From assembly GCA_021734075.1 (NCBI GenBank), contig JAIPJW010000005.1:1-64000 (forward strand): a stretch of DNA of 64,000 nucleotides, read 5' to 3'. Source of the stretch: Cephaloticoccus sp. GTDB lineage: Bacteria; Verrucomicrobiota; Verrucomicrobiia; Opitutales; Opitutaceae. Of this stretch, positions 1 through 9,161 are shown one piece after another (the stretch's first letter is position 1; every line of letters starts with the position of its first letter). A program made the translations under genes and the position numbers. The notes under the pieces were generated by a model. It searched no databases. It saw only the letters and a program-made list of their open reading frames with translations, and was not told where the DNA came from.

Positions 1-16
1 AAAATATGTTTGAAGC

Positions 17-88
17 TCAGATGGCTTTGACTGCCTTGCGACGGCGATAGATGTAGGCGGCAAGACCGCCCAACATCATAAGGGCCCC
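17..88 (-). other. In-frame remainder of PEP-CTERM anchor beyond amber stop
   Basis: Directly after the TAG at 89-91 the same frame continues for 23 codons to TGA at 17-19. It encodes GALMMLGGLAAYIYRRRKAV plus three residues. This is the rest of a textbook PEP-CTERM signal: a Pro-Glu-Pro motif, a hydrophobic helix and a basic cluster. The usual residue at the stop position is often tyrosine, one base away from TAG (TAC or TAT). The tail is needed for recognition by exosortase in the inner membrane. It is therefore either a recent nonsense mutation, a sequencing error or a readthrough site. Confidence 0.85.
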
Positions 89-3000
89 CTACGTCGTGGG
101 CTCCGGGACCGGGGTGATGCGGGAATACTGCGTGTCGTATTCCGCCCAGTAGGCCCCGTCACCGTAACCCTCAAATTGAATCTGATTGAGCACGGTGCCC
201 AGGTTGGCCTCGTTGCGGACCAGCAAAAAGTCGGTGTAGTCGATCCAATTGCGAATGAAGAGCATGCTGTCCGGCGAGCTCATCAGCAGGTCATCGAGGT
301 AAAGGAAGTTCGCATCACAGACATTGCCGCCGGCAAAATCAATGATCGTCGTGCCGTCGATGGTCAGGTTGGCAAAAGTCTCGATCAAGCCCTCACCCCC
401 GGCCCCATTGAATTGCAGGATCGTTGCCCCGCCGTATTCGCTGCCCTTGAGGGTGACATTCGCGCTATCCGCGATCTGCTCGTCATTGTTCAGCTGCAGG
501 ATGTCCGTGCCTCGACCGTCTCCGACAAAAATGTCGCCCGTGATCGCAGTTGTATTGGCTGATTTGTTCAACGCCAAGGTGCCGTCGTTCACATAAACGT
601 CGCCCGTGAAGGTATTCGCTGTGCCGCCCGACAGGGTCAGCGTGCCGTCACCCGTCTTGGTCAGGCTGACCTCATTGGCTCCATTGTTCGCTATGACCGC
701 GCTGACATCGAGCCCTCCGGTGCCATAAATATTGGCAATAAGTTCACCCGCCCCGGCTCCACCGGCGGTCAGGGTGCCGTTGGTGATCGCGCTGGCGGTC
801 CCGATCGCCAACAAGCCTCCGGAAGTCAAATTGAGCGTGTAACCCCCGGCATCGACATCAATGCCCGCGCCCAATTTCATTGAATTCGCGCCCCGGTTAG
901 CGGTCAGGGTCTGATCCGAGGTGGGGGCGGCATTGGTGGTCGAAGTCCAGCCAGTCTGGCTGCCCGTATTGTAGCCGGCGTAGGCTACCACATCGGTATT
1001 GTTGCCACTATGCGCCGCAAAATCCGTGCCGTTGACCGTCGCATAGGCGAGGATGCCATTGGTCAGGGTGGGTGCGGTGGAGAAACGCACATCCGAACTG
1101 GTATTGGGCAACCCAAAGTCCAGAGTCGCCCCGGTATTTCGCGTAAGGGAACCAAAGGTCAGTCGGGTGCTGCCCGTGCCGGCCCGGGTGGAATTAATGG
1201 TGTTGGCACCGCTGCTGAGGGTCAGGGCCCCGGCAGTCTCCGTGCTGGTGGTGTTGCTCCGGCCAATCAGGGCGATGGTGCCACCAGCCAAGGACACGGC
1301 TGCACTATTGGCCAATCGGGTGGTGTCACTGGACAAGGTGTTGTCCATCGAGAACGTGCCGCCCTCTTGCACCGTCAATCCAGTGATAGAATTAAGGTTT
1401 CCCGTGGATTCCAAAGTCAGGGTCGCCCCCTTGACCGTGACGGTGCCCGCCAGCGTGTTGTTGCCCCGCATGGCCAGATTGCCATCGCCGACCACCGTCA
1501 GGCTGCCGTTGCTGATCACGCGGTTCATGCGGGCATCGGTCGTGGCACTGCCGTCAACCACCTTGATGGTCCGGTTGGCCCCACCCAGATTTACCGTGTT
1601 GTTGAATATCAGGGTGCGGTTGGCGCTTTGCGATCCAAGGATCAAGGTGTCCCCGTCACCGATAAAGTTGGCGGTCGATCCCCAAGTCAGAGCCGTGGTG
1701 GCATTGTTGTTCAGCGTCACGGTGCGATTACTGCCCGAGGCCGAAAAACCACCATCACCGGACCACTGCACCTGGCCGCCACCAGTCCCCAGATTACCGG
1801 TGAAGTTGCCCGTCAGCTCACGCACACCGCCATTGAGCACCAAATTGCTGCTGCCCGAAATATTTCCCCGCAAGGCGCCGCCCTGGATTTCAGTCGCCCC
1901 GGTGTAACTGTTGGTGCCGGTTAGGTTCAGGGTGCCTTCTCCGGTTTTGACCAACCCACCCCCGGTTCCGGTCAGATTGCCGGACAGCGTGCCATCCACG
2001 GTCGCCGACCCGTTGGCGACCCGGACTTCACGGGAGGCTCCGCCCAAATTGATCGCATTGGTGAAGGTCACCATCGCGTTGGCGTAGTCCGAACTGAGCA
2101 ATAGCGCATTGTTGGTCGGCACAAAACTGCCCGAGCCCCAGGTCATCGTGCCGCCCGAAAGCGTCACGGTGCGGTTGGCGCCGAAAGCCGAAAAGCCCCC
2201 ATCACCGGTCCACTGCACCTGGTCCGAACCCGTGCCCACGCTGCGGTTAAACGTGGTGTTGACCCCGATTTCCAGCACGCCCCCGTTCAGTTGCAAATTG
2301 CCGCCGGTATATCCGTTGGTGGAGAAACCGCCGGCCAGGGCGTTGGAACTTCCGCTGATGCGCAGGACCCCGTCGTTGATGACAGTGGCGCCGTTCCAGG
2401 CGTTGCTGCCATTGGTCAATTCCACCACGCCTTCGCCACGCTTGGTAAGGGTAAAGCTGCCCGCCCCGTCGGATACGACACCGCTCAAGGTCAACACCCC
2501 GGCACGCGAGCCAATGCCACTGTCCGCAGCCAGGGTGATGTTACCCGCAAAACTGTTGATCCCGCCGTCGTTGTAGATCGCCCCGACCTGGCCTTCGCGA
2601 CCGCGATAGATCCCCTGCCCGCTGATCGTGACGGATTCCGCCGTGGTGTAGTTGACGGAGCCGCTCACCGTCGGGGCGCGGAATGCCAGGGTGCCGCCAT
2701 CCGCAACCGTCGTGGTGCCTGCCGTGGTGCCCAGGGCACCGTTGGTGGTCACCACGGCCATGCCGCTGTTCACATTAACGTCACCGGTCCAGGAAGTGTT
2801 GTTGTTGTTGAGCGTCACGATACCCGTGCCGTTCTTGTTCATGTCACCGGATCCCACGATCGCCCCGTTGAAATTCGTCGCGCCGGTGCCGTTCACATCG
2901 ATCTCATTGCCGTTGGTGGCAACCGTGCCGTTGATACACAGCGTGCTGAAGGAATAGTTGTTGATCCGCAGCTGCTCCACCACATCCAGATCGACATTGA

Positions 3001-4234
3001 TATGATGCTGCCCCTGCGCCCCGTTGTAGTCGTTGACATTGATGGAAGGCAGGCCGGCCTGCAGTGCGTCACCCAAGGTCAGGGTCCCGGTGCCATTGAT
3101 CGAATAGTTGAGTGCCGAATCGAAGGTAAGGGAGCGAACCTCCTCATTGGAGTTCATTGTCACCGTCTGGTTCACTCCGGTCAAAGGGGCATTGCCAAAA
3201 AGAATGTCCGCATCCGGAGTCGGAACCGCATCATCGACCCAATTGCCGGATGTGGTCCAACTGCTGCCACTGCCACCATCATCCCATTCAAACGCGTCCG
3301 GCTGCCATGGCGACATCGTCACGGCCACATTGCGGACTTCATGAATTTCGTTGGCCCCGCCCGTCGCCCCGGTAAAGCCGATCTTGAAAGTGTCAGGCCG
3401 ATCATAGGACGAAAGATCCGCCGTGAAAACCGTGATGAAATCACCACTGGCGCCGAATTTCATATCGACCGTCAGCTGGTTGTTCGCATCGAGGGTCATT
3501 TTGAATGAGCGGTAATCAGCGCCGGACTGATCGGGACGTGAGGTGTAGGCCGGGAAATCCATCTGCCCGCCGCCGCTCAAGACACTCAAGTCACCTGAAC
3601 CATCAATAAAGTCGTAATTGCTGCTTTCCGGTCCGCGCACGGCGACAGAATTGGGCACGAAGCCCGTGCCCCCCACGCGGCCCTCCGTGGCGTTAGAATA
3701 GTTGCCCCAGTTATCCAACGCGAAACCCAGATAACCACCAGCCATCCCATCAATGCCGGTTTTTTGGGCATACCCCATGGAGCCGCCGTAGGCTCCAGGT
3801 GAAAAGCTCCCGGCATCCACCGCGCCATCAACCAGGAAAAACGTAATGCCGTCAGCCCCGGACCCATTGTAAAACGCGTAATCCATCGTGATCTCGATCT
3901 GGGCGTTGACCGAAAAAATGGCCGAATCAAACAATGCGTAGGTCGCCTGATTCCCGATATTTTCCGTGAGGCGCAACCAGCCGTCGCCCGGGGTGTCGAT
4001 GGTGTTGGCTGTGAGGTAGGGGTTGGTGGATCCAACCGAACCACCAAATACCCAACCTGAAGCAGTGGTATCCTTAAAGTCTGTGGTCACCGTGACCTGG
4101 GCCATTGCACCCATTGCAAATCCAAAGCCCAGCGCGCAAACAACCGCTTTCAGCAGGTGCAATGCTGAACGCTTGATCGCGCCGGTAATACAGGAGGGGC
4201 TCACTATGCGTATAAGGGAATGACCCCAGGCCAT
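89..4234 (-). CDS. Giant secreted lectin-domain / autotransporter-repeat protein (PEP-CTERM type, truncated tail)
   Basis: 1381-residue predicted surface protein. The N-terminus has a hydrophobic signal segment ending in AMGAMAQ at about residue 46. A bacterial L-type (legume-like) lectin domain follows to about residue 310 (motifs GSGADGITFFLVDG and GGYLGFALDNWGN). The rest is beta-helical, with repeats of the autotransporter-associated beta-strand type, for example GEGTLNLTGTNSYTGAT and TGDGTLTLSGG. A segment of about 150 residues is duplicated in tandem (QVQWTGDGGFSAFG near 2210 and QVQWSGDGGFSASG near 1760). The frame ends TPVPEPTT-stop, exactly at the PEP-CTERM sorting motif; the missing helix and Arg tail follow in the same frame after an amber codon. 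The start is uncertain: ATG at 4234 has no ribosome-binding site, and an in-frame GTG about 11 codons later would also leave a signal peptide. Likely role: cell-surface glycan binding or matrix; the ligand is unknown. Confidence 0.85.
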   Translation of the reverse strand: MAWGHSLIRIVSPSCITGAIKRSALHLLKAVVCALGFGFAMGAMAQVTVTTDFKDTTASGWVFGGSVGSTNPYLTANTIDTPGDGWLRLTENIGNQATYALFDSAIFSVNAQIEITMDYAFYNGSGADGITFFLVDGAVDAGSFSPGAYGGSMGYAQKTGIDGMAGGYLGFALDNWGNYSNATEGRVGGTGFVPNSVAVRGPESSNYDFIDGSGDLSVLSGGGQMDFPAYTSRPDQSGADYRSFKMTLDANNQLTVDMKFGASGDFITVFTADLSSYDRPDTFKIGFTGATGGANEIHEVRNVAVTMSPWQPDAFEWDDGGSGSSWTTSGNWVDDAVPTPDADILFGNAPLTGVNQTVTMNSNEEVRSLTFDSALNYSINGTGTLTLGDALQAGLPSINVNDYNGAQGQHHINVDLDVVEQLRINNYSFSTLCINGTVATNGNEIDVNGTGATNFNGAIVGSGDMNKNGTGIVTLNNNNTSWTGDVNVNSGMAVVTTNGALGTTAGTTTVADGGTLAFRAPTVSGSVNYTTAESVTISGQGIYRGREGQVGAIYNDGGINSFAGNITLAADSGIGSRAGVLTLSGVVSDGAGSFTLTKRGEGVVELTNGSNAWNGATVINDGVLRISGSSNALAGGFSTNGYTGGNLQLNGGVLEIGVNTTFNRSVGTGSDQVQWTGDGGFSAFGANRTVTLSGGTMTWGSGSFVPTNNALLLSSDYANAMVTFTNAINLGGASREVRVANGSATVDGTLSGNLTGTGGGLVKTGEGTLNLTGTNSYTGATEIQGGALRGNISGSSNLVLNGGVRELTGNFTGNLGTGGGQVQWSGDGGFSASGSNRTVTLNNNATTALTWGSTANFIGDGDTLILGSQSANRTLIFNNTVNLGGANRTIKVVDGSATTDARMNRVISNGSLTVVGDGNLAMRGNNTLAGTVTVKGATLTLESTGNLNSITGLTVQEGGTFSMDNTLSSDTTRLANSAAVSLAGGTIALIGRSNTTSTETAGALTLSSGANTINSTRAGTGSTRLTFGSLTRNTGATLDFGLPNTSSDVRFSTAPTLTNGILAYATVNGTDFAAHSGNNTDVVAYAGYNTGSQTGWTSTTNAAPTSDQTLTANRGANSMKLGAGIDVDAGGYTLNLTSGGLLAIGTASAITNGTLTAGGAGAGELIANIYGTGGLDVSAVIANNGANEVSLTKTGDGTLTLSGGTANTFTGDVYVNDGTLALNKSANTTAITGDIFVGDGRGTDILQLNNDEQIADSANVTLKGSEYGGATILQFNGAGGEGLIETFANLTIDGTTIIDFAGGNVCDANFLYLDDLLMSSPDSMLFIRNWIDYTDFLLVRNEANLGTVLNQIQFEGYGDGAYWAEYDTQYSRITPVPEPTT

Positions 4235-4272
4235 GGAGTCAATCGGATATACCGACTGGGTATGGGTGGAGA

Positions 4273-4296
4273 TTACTTAGGTAACCTACGTAGTAA
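4273..4296. promoter_or_regulatory. Imperfect palindrome upstream of the lectin gene
   Basis: The 70-base gap between lolD and the lectin gene contains nested inverted arms: TTACT...AGTAA outside and TAGGT-A-ACCTA inside, about 40 to 60 bases upstream of the lectin start. No -10/-35 pair is convincing. It could be an operator for the large surface-protein gene; no function is established. Confidence 0.3.
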
Positions 4297-4304
4297 CAGG
4301 GGGG

Positions 4305-4967
4305 TTAACCCAACAATCCAGAATGTAAGTGCAATTGCCGGCCACAACGGGAAGCATGCGCAACATTATGGGTAACAAGCACAAGCGAAGTATTCGTTTC
4401 ACGGCATAACGTTAGCAGGAGCTCAATCACGACTTCGCCGGTATGCTCGTCCAGATTACCGGTCGGTTCATCAGCCAAAATCAAGCAAGGCTGATTCATG
4501 AGCGCCCGAGCCAAAGCCACGCGCTGGCGCTCTCCTCCCGAAAGCTGGTTTGGCAGATGACTGGACCGTTCACCCAACCCCACTCGATTTAACAAATCCC
4601 GGGCCCGCGCCTGCTCGGCGCGGCCAATTCTGCCCCGCATGCGCGCCGCCATCAGCACATTGGCCAACGCATCCATTTCCGGGATCAGATAAAAAGACTG
4701 AAAGACCATCCCCAAATATACGGCCCGGGCACTGGCGGGCAAATTTTCGGCACCGCTCCATGTGACCGTGCCCGCCTCGGGTTCATCCAGACGGGCAAGC
4801 AAATGCAACAAAGTTGATTTGCCGGTGCCGGACTCACCGCGAATGCTCACGGTCTCACTGGCGGCAACTTCCAGCGAGGCACCCCGCAATACTTCGATGC
4901 GCCGGTCCCCGCTCACAAAGGTCTTGTGCAGATCGTGCGCAGACAAAACTGATGCCGGTTTATTCAC
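4305..4967 (-). CDS. lolD: LolD-type lipoprotein-release ABC transporter ATPase
   Basis: 220-residue ATPase that would power release of lipoproteins from the inner membrane together with the permease encoded just upstream. Walker A GESGTGKS lies at residues 44-51; the ABC signature LSGGERQR and Walker B CLILADEPTGNLD follow, then the switch histidine (VTHN). GTG at 4967 is preferred over the upstream ATG at 5048, because it gives the normal family length and overlaps the permease stop codon (GTGAATAA), a typical coupling arrangement. The product starts VNKPASVLSAHDLHKTF. The related MacB/FtsE class of ATPases is the alternative, but the LolC/E-like partner favours LolD. Confidence 0.9.
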   Translation of the reverse strand: MNKPASVLSAHDLHKTFVSGDRRIEVLRGASLEVAASETVSIRGESGTGKSTLLHLLARLDEPEAGTVTWSGAENLPASARAVYLGMVFQSFYLIPEMDALANVLMAARMRGRIGRAEQARARDLLNRVGLGERSSHLPNQLSGGERQRVALARALMNQPCLILADEPTGNLDEHTGEVVIELLLTLCRETNTSLVLVTHNVAHASRCGRQLHLHSGLLG

Positions 4968-6195
4968 TGCGCAAAGCCTCCACGGGTTTGAGCCGCGCCG
5001 CGCGCCATGCCGGCAAAAGGCCGGCCAGGGTGGAAATGACGATCGCACAGGCGATAATCAATGCGATGTCTTTGGGGGCGGAATAAGCGGGCAATTGGCT
5101 GAATTGGTAAAACCGGGTGAGCACGGCCTCACTGCCGGTCAATTCAGTAAAGACCCGGATAAGATCGTTGCGGAAATGCAGGAAGGTAAAGCCCAGCATC
5201 AGTCCGACCGCGGTGCCCGCCAAGCCGATGAAGAAGCCCTGAAAACAAAAACAGGCCGCCACATGGCGTGGTTTGGCGCCGAGGGCGCCGAGCAGCCCGA
5301 TCTCACGGGTCTTGCGCACCACCGAGATCAGCAGCGAACTCGCCACGGAAAAGGCGGCCACGATGATGATGAAAACCAGCAGGAAAAAGATCATGTTTTT
5401 CTCCAATTGCAGCACGAAGAGAAAATCCTGATTGGCCTCGATCCAGGAACGGGCGGAAGCATTGCGGTCGGGGCCGAGCGCCTGATTGATTTTGGCCGCG
5501 GCCTGATCGGCGTCGAGGCCCGGGGCAATCTTGATGTTGATACCATGCACGGCGTTGCCGAGCCCGTAGAGATCCTGCATGGTGCGCAGGGTCACTAGGA
5601 CAACTGAACTGTCGAGTTGCTGGTGGCCGATCTCAAATATGCCCACCACTTCCAGTTCCCGGGGCAACATCACCTCGTCGTTTTTCATCTTCTCCAACAA
5701 CAGCGGGGAATAAACCTGCACCACACTCCCCAACCGGGCCCCGAGGGAAATGGCCAGTTGGGCGCTGAGAATGACCGAATCGTCGTCCAGTGCGTCCAAT
5801 GATCCAATGCGCACAAAACGCCGCAGCGGCACCACGTCGCCCACGCGATTGATGTCGATGCCTTGAATGACCGGATATTCCGGTTTGCGGTCATACTCCA
5901 ACATCGCGACGCCTTCGGCGAATGGCGTCGCGGCCACCACTCCCGGCACTTGGGTAATGCGGGCCAACATCGCCTCGGGTTGGTCGATCAGACCATGGGC
6001 CCGGACCTGCACATCGCCCTGGGTATCCACGATCATCTGGCGAATCTGATGGCCAAAACCGCCCATCACCGAGACTGACACCACAAGCAGGGCCACGCCC
6101 AACGCCACCCCCAGCACCGAAATGGCGGTAAAAAATGGAAACCGCCGCCCAGTCGGGAATAGCTGCTTAAGGGCGAGGTAGAGATACCATGGCAT
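4960..6195 (-). CDS. LolC/LolE-family lipoprotein-releasing permease
   Basis: 411-residue inner-membrane permease. One membrane helix sits near residues 20-45 (ending in SVSVMGGFG), followed by a large periplasmic MacB-like domain (about 46-265) and three C-terminal helices of the FtsX type (about 270-400). It ends in PVEALRSE, a typical LolC/E C-terminus. There is only one permease gene here, so it may act as a homodimer (LolF-like arrangement) or pair with a second subunit elsewhere. It lies between lysS and lolD on the same strand, which suggests one operon. No Shine-Dalgarno sequence precedes the ATG. Confidence 0.9.
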   Translation of the reverse strand: MPWYLYLALKQLFPTGRRFPFFTAISVLGVALGVALLVVSVSVMGGFGHQIRQMIVDTQGDVQVRAHGLIDQPEAMLARITQVPGVVAATPFAEGVAMLEYDRKPEYPVIQGIDINRVGDVVPLRRFVRIGSLDALDDDSVILSAQLAISLGARLGSVVQVYSPLLLEKMKNDEVMLPRELEVVGIFEIGHQQLDSSVVLVTLRTMQDLYGLGNAVHGINIKIAPGLDADQAAAKINQALGPDRNASARSWIEANQDFLFVLQLEKNMIFFLLVFIIIVAAFSVASSLLISVVRKTREIGLLGALGAKPRHVAACFCFQGFFIGLAGTAVGLMLGFTFLHFRNDLIRVFTELTGSEAVLTRFYQFSQLPAYSAPKDIALIIACAIVISTLAGLLPAWRAARLKPVEALRSE

Positions 6196-6290
6196 GAATC
6201 AAAGCGGGAGGAACTGGGGCCTAGGCTGCAAACCCCATGATGGTTGGCGAGTGCTTTATCTGCGGGCGCAAGGCAGTGGACCCAGGATCC

Positions 6291-7766
6291 TCATGCGTTG
6301 CCGCCCGGGCGCAATTGGGGAAAGAGGATCACGTCGCGGATGCTCTCGGCTCCGGTCAGCAGAATGCATAGCCGGTCGATTCCAACCCCCATGCCCCCGG
6401 CTGGCGGCATGCCATGTTCGAGGGCGAGAAGAAAATCCTGGTCGATCGCCTGTTGATCGCCACCCGACTGGGCCTCAAACATTTCGCGCTGCACCATCGG
6501 ATCATTCTGTTCCGAATATGCCGGGGCCACTTCCATGCCGCCGATGCACAGCTCGAAGACATCAATCGTGGAAGGATCATCCGCCGTGATCTTGGCCAGC
6601 GGACAAAGCTGCTTGGGCAGGTGGGTGACAAAAGTGGGTTGGATCAGGGTCGGCTCGATTTTCTTGGAGAAGATCTCGTTGGTCACTTCGAAATCCTCCC
6701 AGTCAGGGGCACATTTCAATCCCAGCTTTTCCGCCGCGGCTATCTTCTCTTCCTTGCTGCGTTCAAACCAATCGGGATCGTTCGTTTCTACCCGCACCAG
6801 ATCCTTGTATTTGGCTTCACGCCACTCGCCCGCAAAATTGATTTCCTGACCGCTGGCCGCATGCTTGATGGTGGCGGTATTAAGCACGTTGGTGCAGAGG
6901 GTGGTGAGCATGTCCTTGATCAAAATCATCATGCCCCGGTAGTCGCTGTAGGCCTGATAAACCTCCAGCATGGTGAACTCGGGATTATGCCGGCGCGACA
7001 CCCCCTCGTTGCGAAAGATGCGGCCGATTTCAAACACCCGGTCAAAGCCACCCACCAACAGGCGCTTGAGCCGCAATTCCGTCGCAATCCGCAGCACAAA
7101 ATCCGTGTCCAAGGCGTTGTGATGCGTGACAAAGGGTCGGGCGGCCGCACCGCCGGCCGTGGACTCGAGGACCGGCGTCTCCACCTCGATAAAACGACGG
7201 GATTCCAGAAACCGCCGGATGTGCGATACGATCCGGGAACGCAAAAGCAGTCGCTGGCGCGATTCCTGGTTCACGATCAGGTCGAGATAACGCTGACGGT
7301 AAACTTGCTCGGCATCGCTGAGGCCATGCCACTTCTCGGGCAGGGGATGCAGCGCCTTGGCGACCAGGGTATAGCTTTCCGCCCGCACGGTGACCTCACC
7401 AGTCTTGGTTTTGAAAAGCGTGCCCGGCACGCCTATGATGTCGCCCAGATCGAGTTTTTTGAATGCCACATAGGCCTCATCGCCGATGGCATCCTTGCGG
7501 ACGTAAAGCTGGAGAATCCCGGCCTGATCAAGAATTTTGACAAACTGACTCTTGCCCATGTCGCGAATGACCACCAGGCGACCGGCCACGGCCACCTTGA
7601 CCGCATTGTCCTCACCTTCCACATAAGCTTTCAGGGCCTCATCCGAAAAATGCGTGGTCGGGAAACTGGCCCGGTAGGGATCCTGGCCCGCCGCCCGCAA
7701 TTCATGCAGCTTGGCAAGCCGCACCGCATGCTGGTCGTGGGAAATATCGAAAGGAGTGTCACTCAT
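6291..7766 (-). CDS. lysS: Lysyl-tRNA synthetase, class II
   Basis: 491-residue class II aminoacyl-tRNA synthetase that charges tRNA-Lys in the cytoplasm. An N-terminal OB-fold anticodon-binding domain (about 60-170) precedes the catalytic core. Motif 2 is seen in FRNEGVSRRHNPEFTMLE and motif 3 in GMGVGIDRLCILLTG near the C-terminus. The open frame runs upstream to 8156, but that extension is antisense to the next gene and is low in resemblance to LysS. ATG at 7766 (MSDTPFDISH) gives the usual length; ATG at 7787 is an alternative. It heads the lysS-lolC/E-lolD run and is divergent from the MgtC/DUF4010 gene. Confidence 0.95.
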   Translation of the reverse strand: MSDTPFDISHDQHAVRLAKLHELRAAGQDPYRASFPTTHFSDEALKAYVEGEDNAVKVAVAGRLVVIRDMGKSQFVKILDQAGILQLYVRKDAIGDEAYVAFKKLDLGDIIGVPGTLFKTKTGEVTVRAESYTLVAKALHPLPEKWHGLSDAEQVYRQRYLDLIVNQESRQRLLLRSRIVSHIRRFLESRRFIEVETPVLESTAGGAAARPFVTHHNALDTDFVLRIATELRLKRLLVGGFDRVFEIGRIFRNEGVSRRHNPEFTMLEVYQAYSDYRGMMILIKDMLTTLCTNVLNTATIKHAASGQEINFAGEWREAKYKDLVRVETNDPDWFERSKEEKIAAAEKLGLKCAPDWEDFEVTNEIFSKKIEPTLIQPTFVTHLPKQLCPLAKITADDPSTIDVFELCIGGMEVAPAYSEQNDPMVQREMFEAQSGGDQQAIDQDFLLALEHGMPPAGGMGVGIDRLCILLTGAESIRDVILFPQLRPGGNA

Positions 7767-7892
7767 GGAAACGGAGGAATTAGCCATGCCCGCCCGCATG
7801 GGGCAAACGGAAACTACCGCCAACTTGAAAGTCATCCGGCCCAAATCGGAAGCGCTTGCGATCGTCGGCCCCGGCGTCAGGCTACGGGCACT

Positions 7893-9152
7893 GTGACCAA
7901 CCCGAATCTTCTGGTGTCGATTGTGGTCAGCGCCTGTCTCGGCGCCCTTATAGGTCTCATCCGTCAATGGAGTGACCAGACCGAGTATGAACAAGCCACC
8001 GATTTGGGCGGGGTGCGCACCTATACCTTCTGGGCGATGCTCGGCTGCATTGGCGCCGTTCTGAGTCCCGGACCCGTGCCCGTGCTGCTCATGGTGATCC
8101 TGGCGTTGGTGGGCGTTTTTCAAATCGTGGTGGCCCGCAATGGACCGATTGGCCATCCGGGCAGCACGACCTTCGCCGCAGCGTTGCTGACGGTCCTGGT
8201 GGGGGCACTAGTCTGGTGGCAATATCGCCAGGCCGCGGTGGTCGTCGCTGCGGTCACCATGGTTTTGCTGGGCATGAAGCAAACCATCCACGCTTGGACC
8301 CGCGCCTTCAAAATCGAGGACATCCGGGCGACGCTGCAATTTGTCGCCATCACCGGCGCCATTCTGCCCTTGGTTCCGGATCGCGAATTCGGCCCTTATG
8401 GCGGGTTCAATCCCTATTCGACATGGCTGATGGTCGTGCTCATCTCCGGCCTGGGCTTCGTGGGTTACATTGCCATGCGCTGGTTCGGGGCGAAAGCGGG
8501 CATATTCCTGACCAGCCTGCTCGGCGGCATTGCCTCGAGCACCGCCACCACCCTTGCCTTCAGTCGCAGAAGCCGGGAAGACCCCGCCCTGTCCGACGAA
8601 TATTCGTTGGCCGTCGTGACCGCCTGCAGCGTCATGCTGCCGAGAATAATCATCGCGGTCGGGGTGATCAATCCGGGTCTCGCCCTCATGCTGATCACCC
8701 CTTTTGCCTGCCTGATGCTGCCCGGGGTTGTTTTCGGGGGGTGGCACCTGCTGGTCAGCCGGTCCCCTTCAAATTTGACGGAACCCCCCCGGCTTTCCAA
8801 TCCTCTGTGCCTGACAACTGCGGTGAAGTTCGGTCTCCTCTATGCCCTGATTGCCTTTTTGGTAAAGGCAGCCACCCAGCTTGATCTGTTGAATTCCAGT
8901 CTGATTCCGCTGAGCTTCGTGTCGGGCCTGACTGATATGGACGCCATTTCACTTTCAATGGCAGCCAGTTCGGAGGCCCAGGCCATCCCCTACACCCTAG
9001 CAACGCGGGCAATCATCATTGCCGCGGTGGGAAATTCCCTGCTCAAAGCCGGTCTCGCCGCAAGCTTGGGCTCGCCATCGTTGCGGCGCAAGGTATCGCT
9101 CGTGCTCGGCCTCACTGCCGCCTTCGGCGTTGCCAGTCTGTGGCTGACCTAA
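7893..9152 (+). CDS. MgtC/SapB and DUF4010 family membrane protein
   Basis: 419-residue polytopic membrane protein. The N-terminal part (about 1-140) resembles MgtC/SapB: a short helix-rich stretch with GALIGLIRQ and a DLGGVRTYTF segment. The C-terminal part (about 180-415) matches DUF4010, with GLGFVGYIAMRWFG and LLGGIASSTATTLAFSRRS. The family is widespread and its function is not settled; magnesium or potassium homeostasis has been proposed for MgtC relatives. The open frame extends back to 6414, but all of that is antisense to lysS. GTG at 7893 (VTNPNLLVSIV) starts the first helix. Confidence 0.85.
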   Translation: MTNPNLLVSIVVSACLGALIGLIRQWSDQTEYEQATDLGGVRTYTFWAMLGCIGAVLSPGPVPVLLMVILALVGVFQIVVARNGPIGHPGSTTFAAALLTVLVGALVWWQYRQAAVVVAAVTMVLLGMKQTIHAWTRAFKIEDIRATLQFVAITGAILPLVPDREFGPYGGFNPYSTWLMVVLISGLGFVGYIAMRWFGAKAGIFLTSLLGGIASSTATTLAFSRRSREDPALSDEYSLAVVTACSVMLPRIIIAVGVINPGLALMLITPFACLMLPGVVFGGWHLLVSRSPSNLTEPPRLSNPLCLTTAVKFGLLYALIAFLVKAATQLDLLNSSLIPLSFVSGLTDMDAISLSMAASSEAQAIPYTLATRAIIIAAVGNSLLKAGLAASLGSPSLRRKVSLVLGLTAAFGVASLWLT

Positions 9153-9161
9153 TCCCCCACC

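Noticed and set aside
2291-3508. Long plus-strand open frames across the lectin gene (also 1010-1924)
   Set aside because: Shadow frames of a repetitive GC-rich gene, with no recognisable domain.
6414-7892. 912-residue open frame continuing into the DUF4010 gene
   Set aside because: The first 493 codons are antisense to lysS and resemble no family; the true start is GTG 7893.
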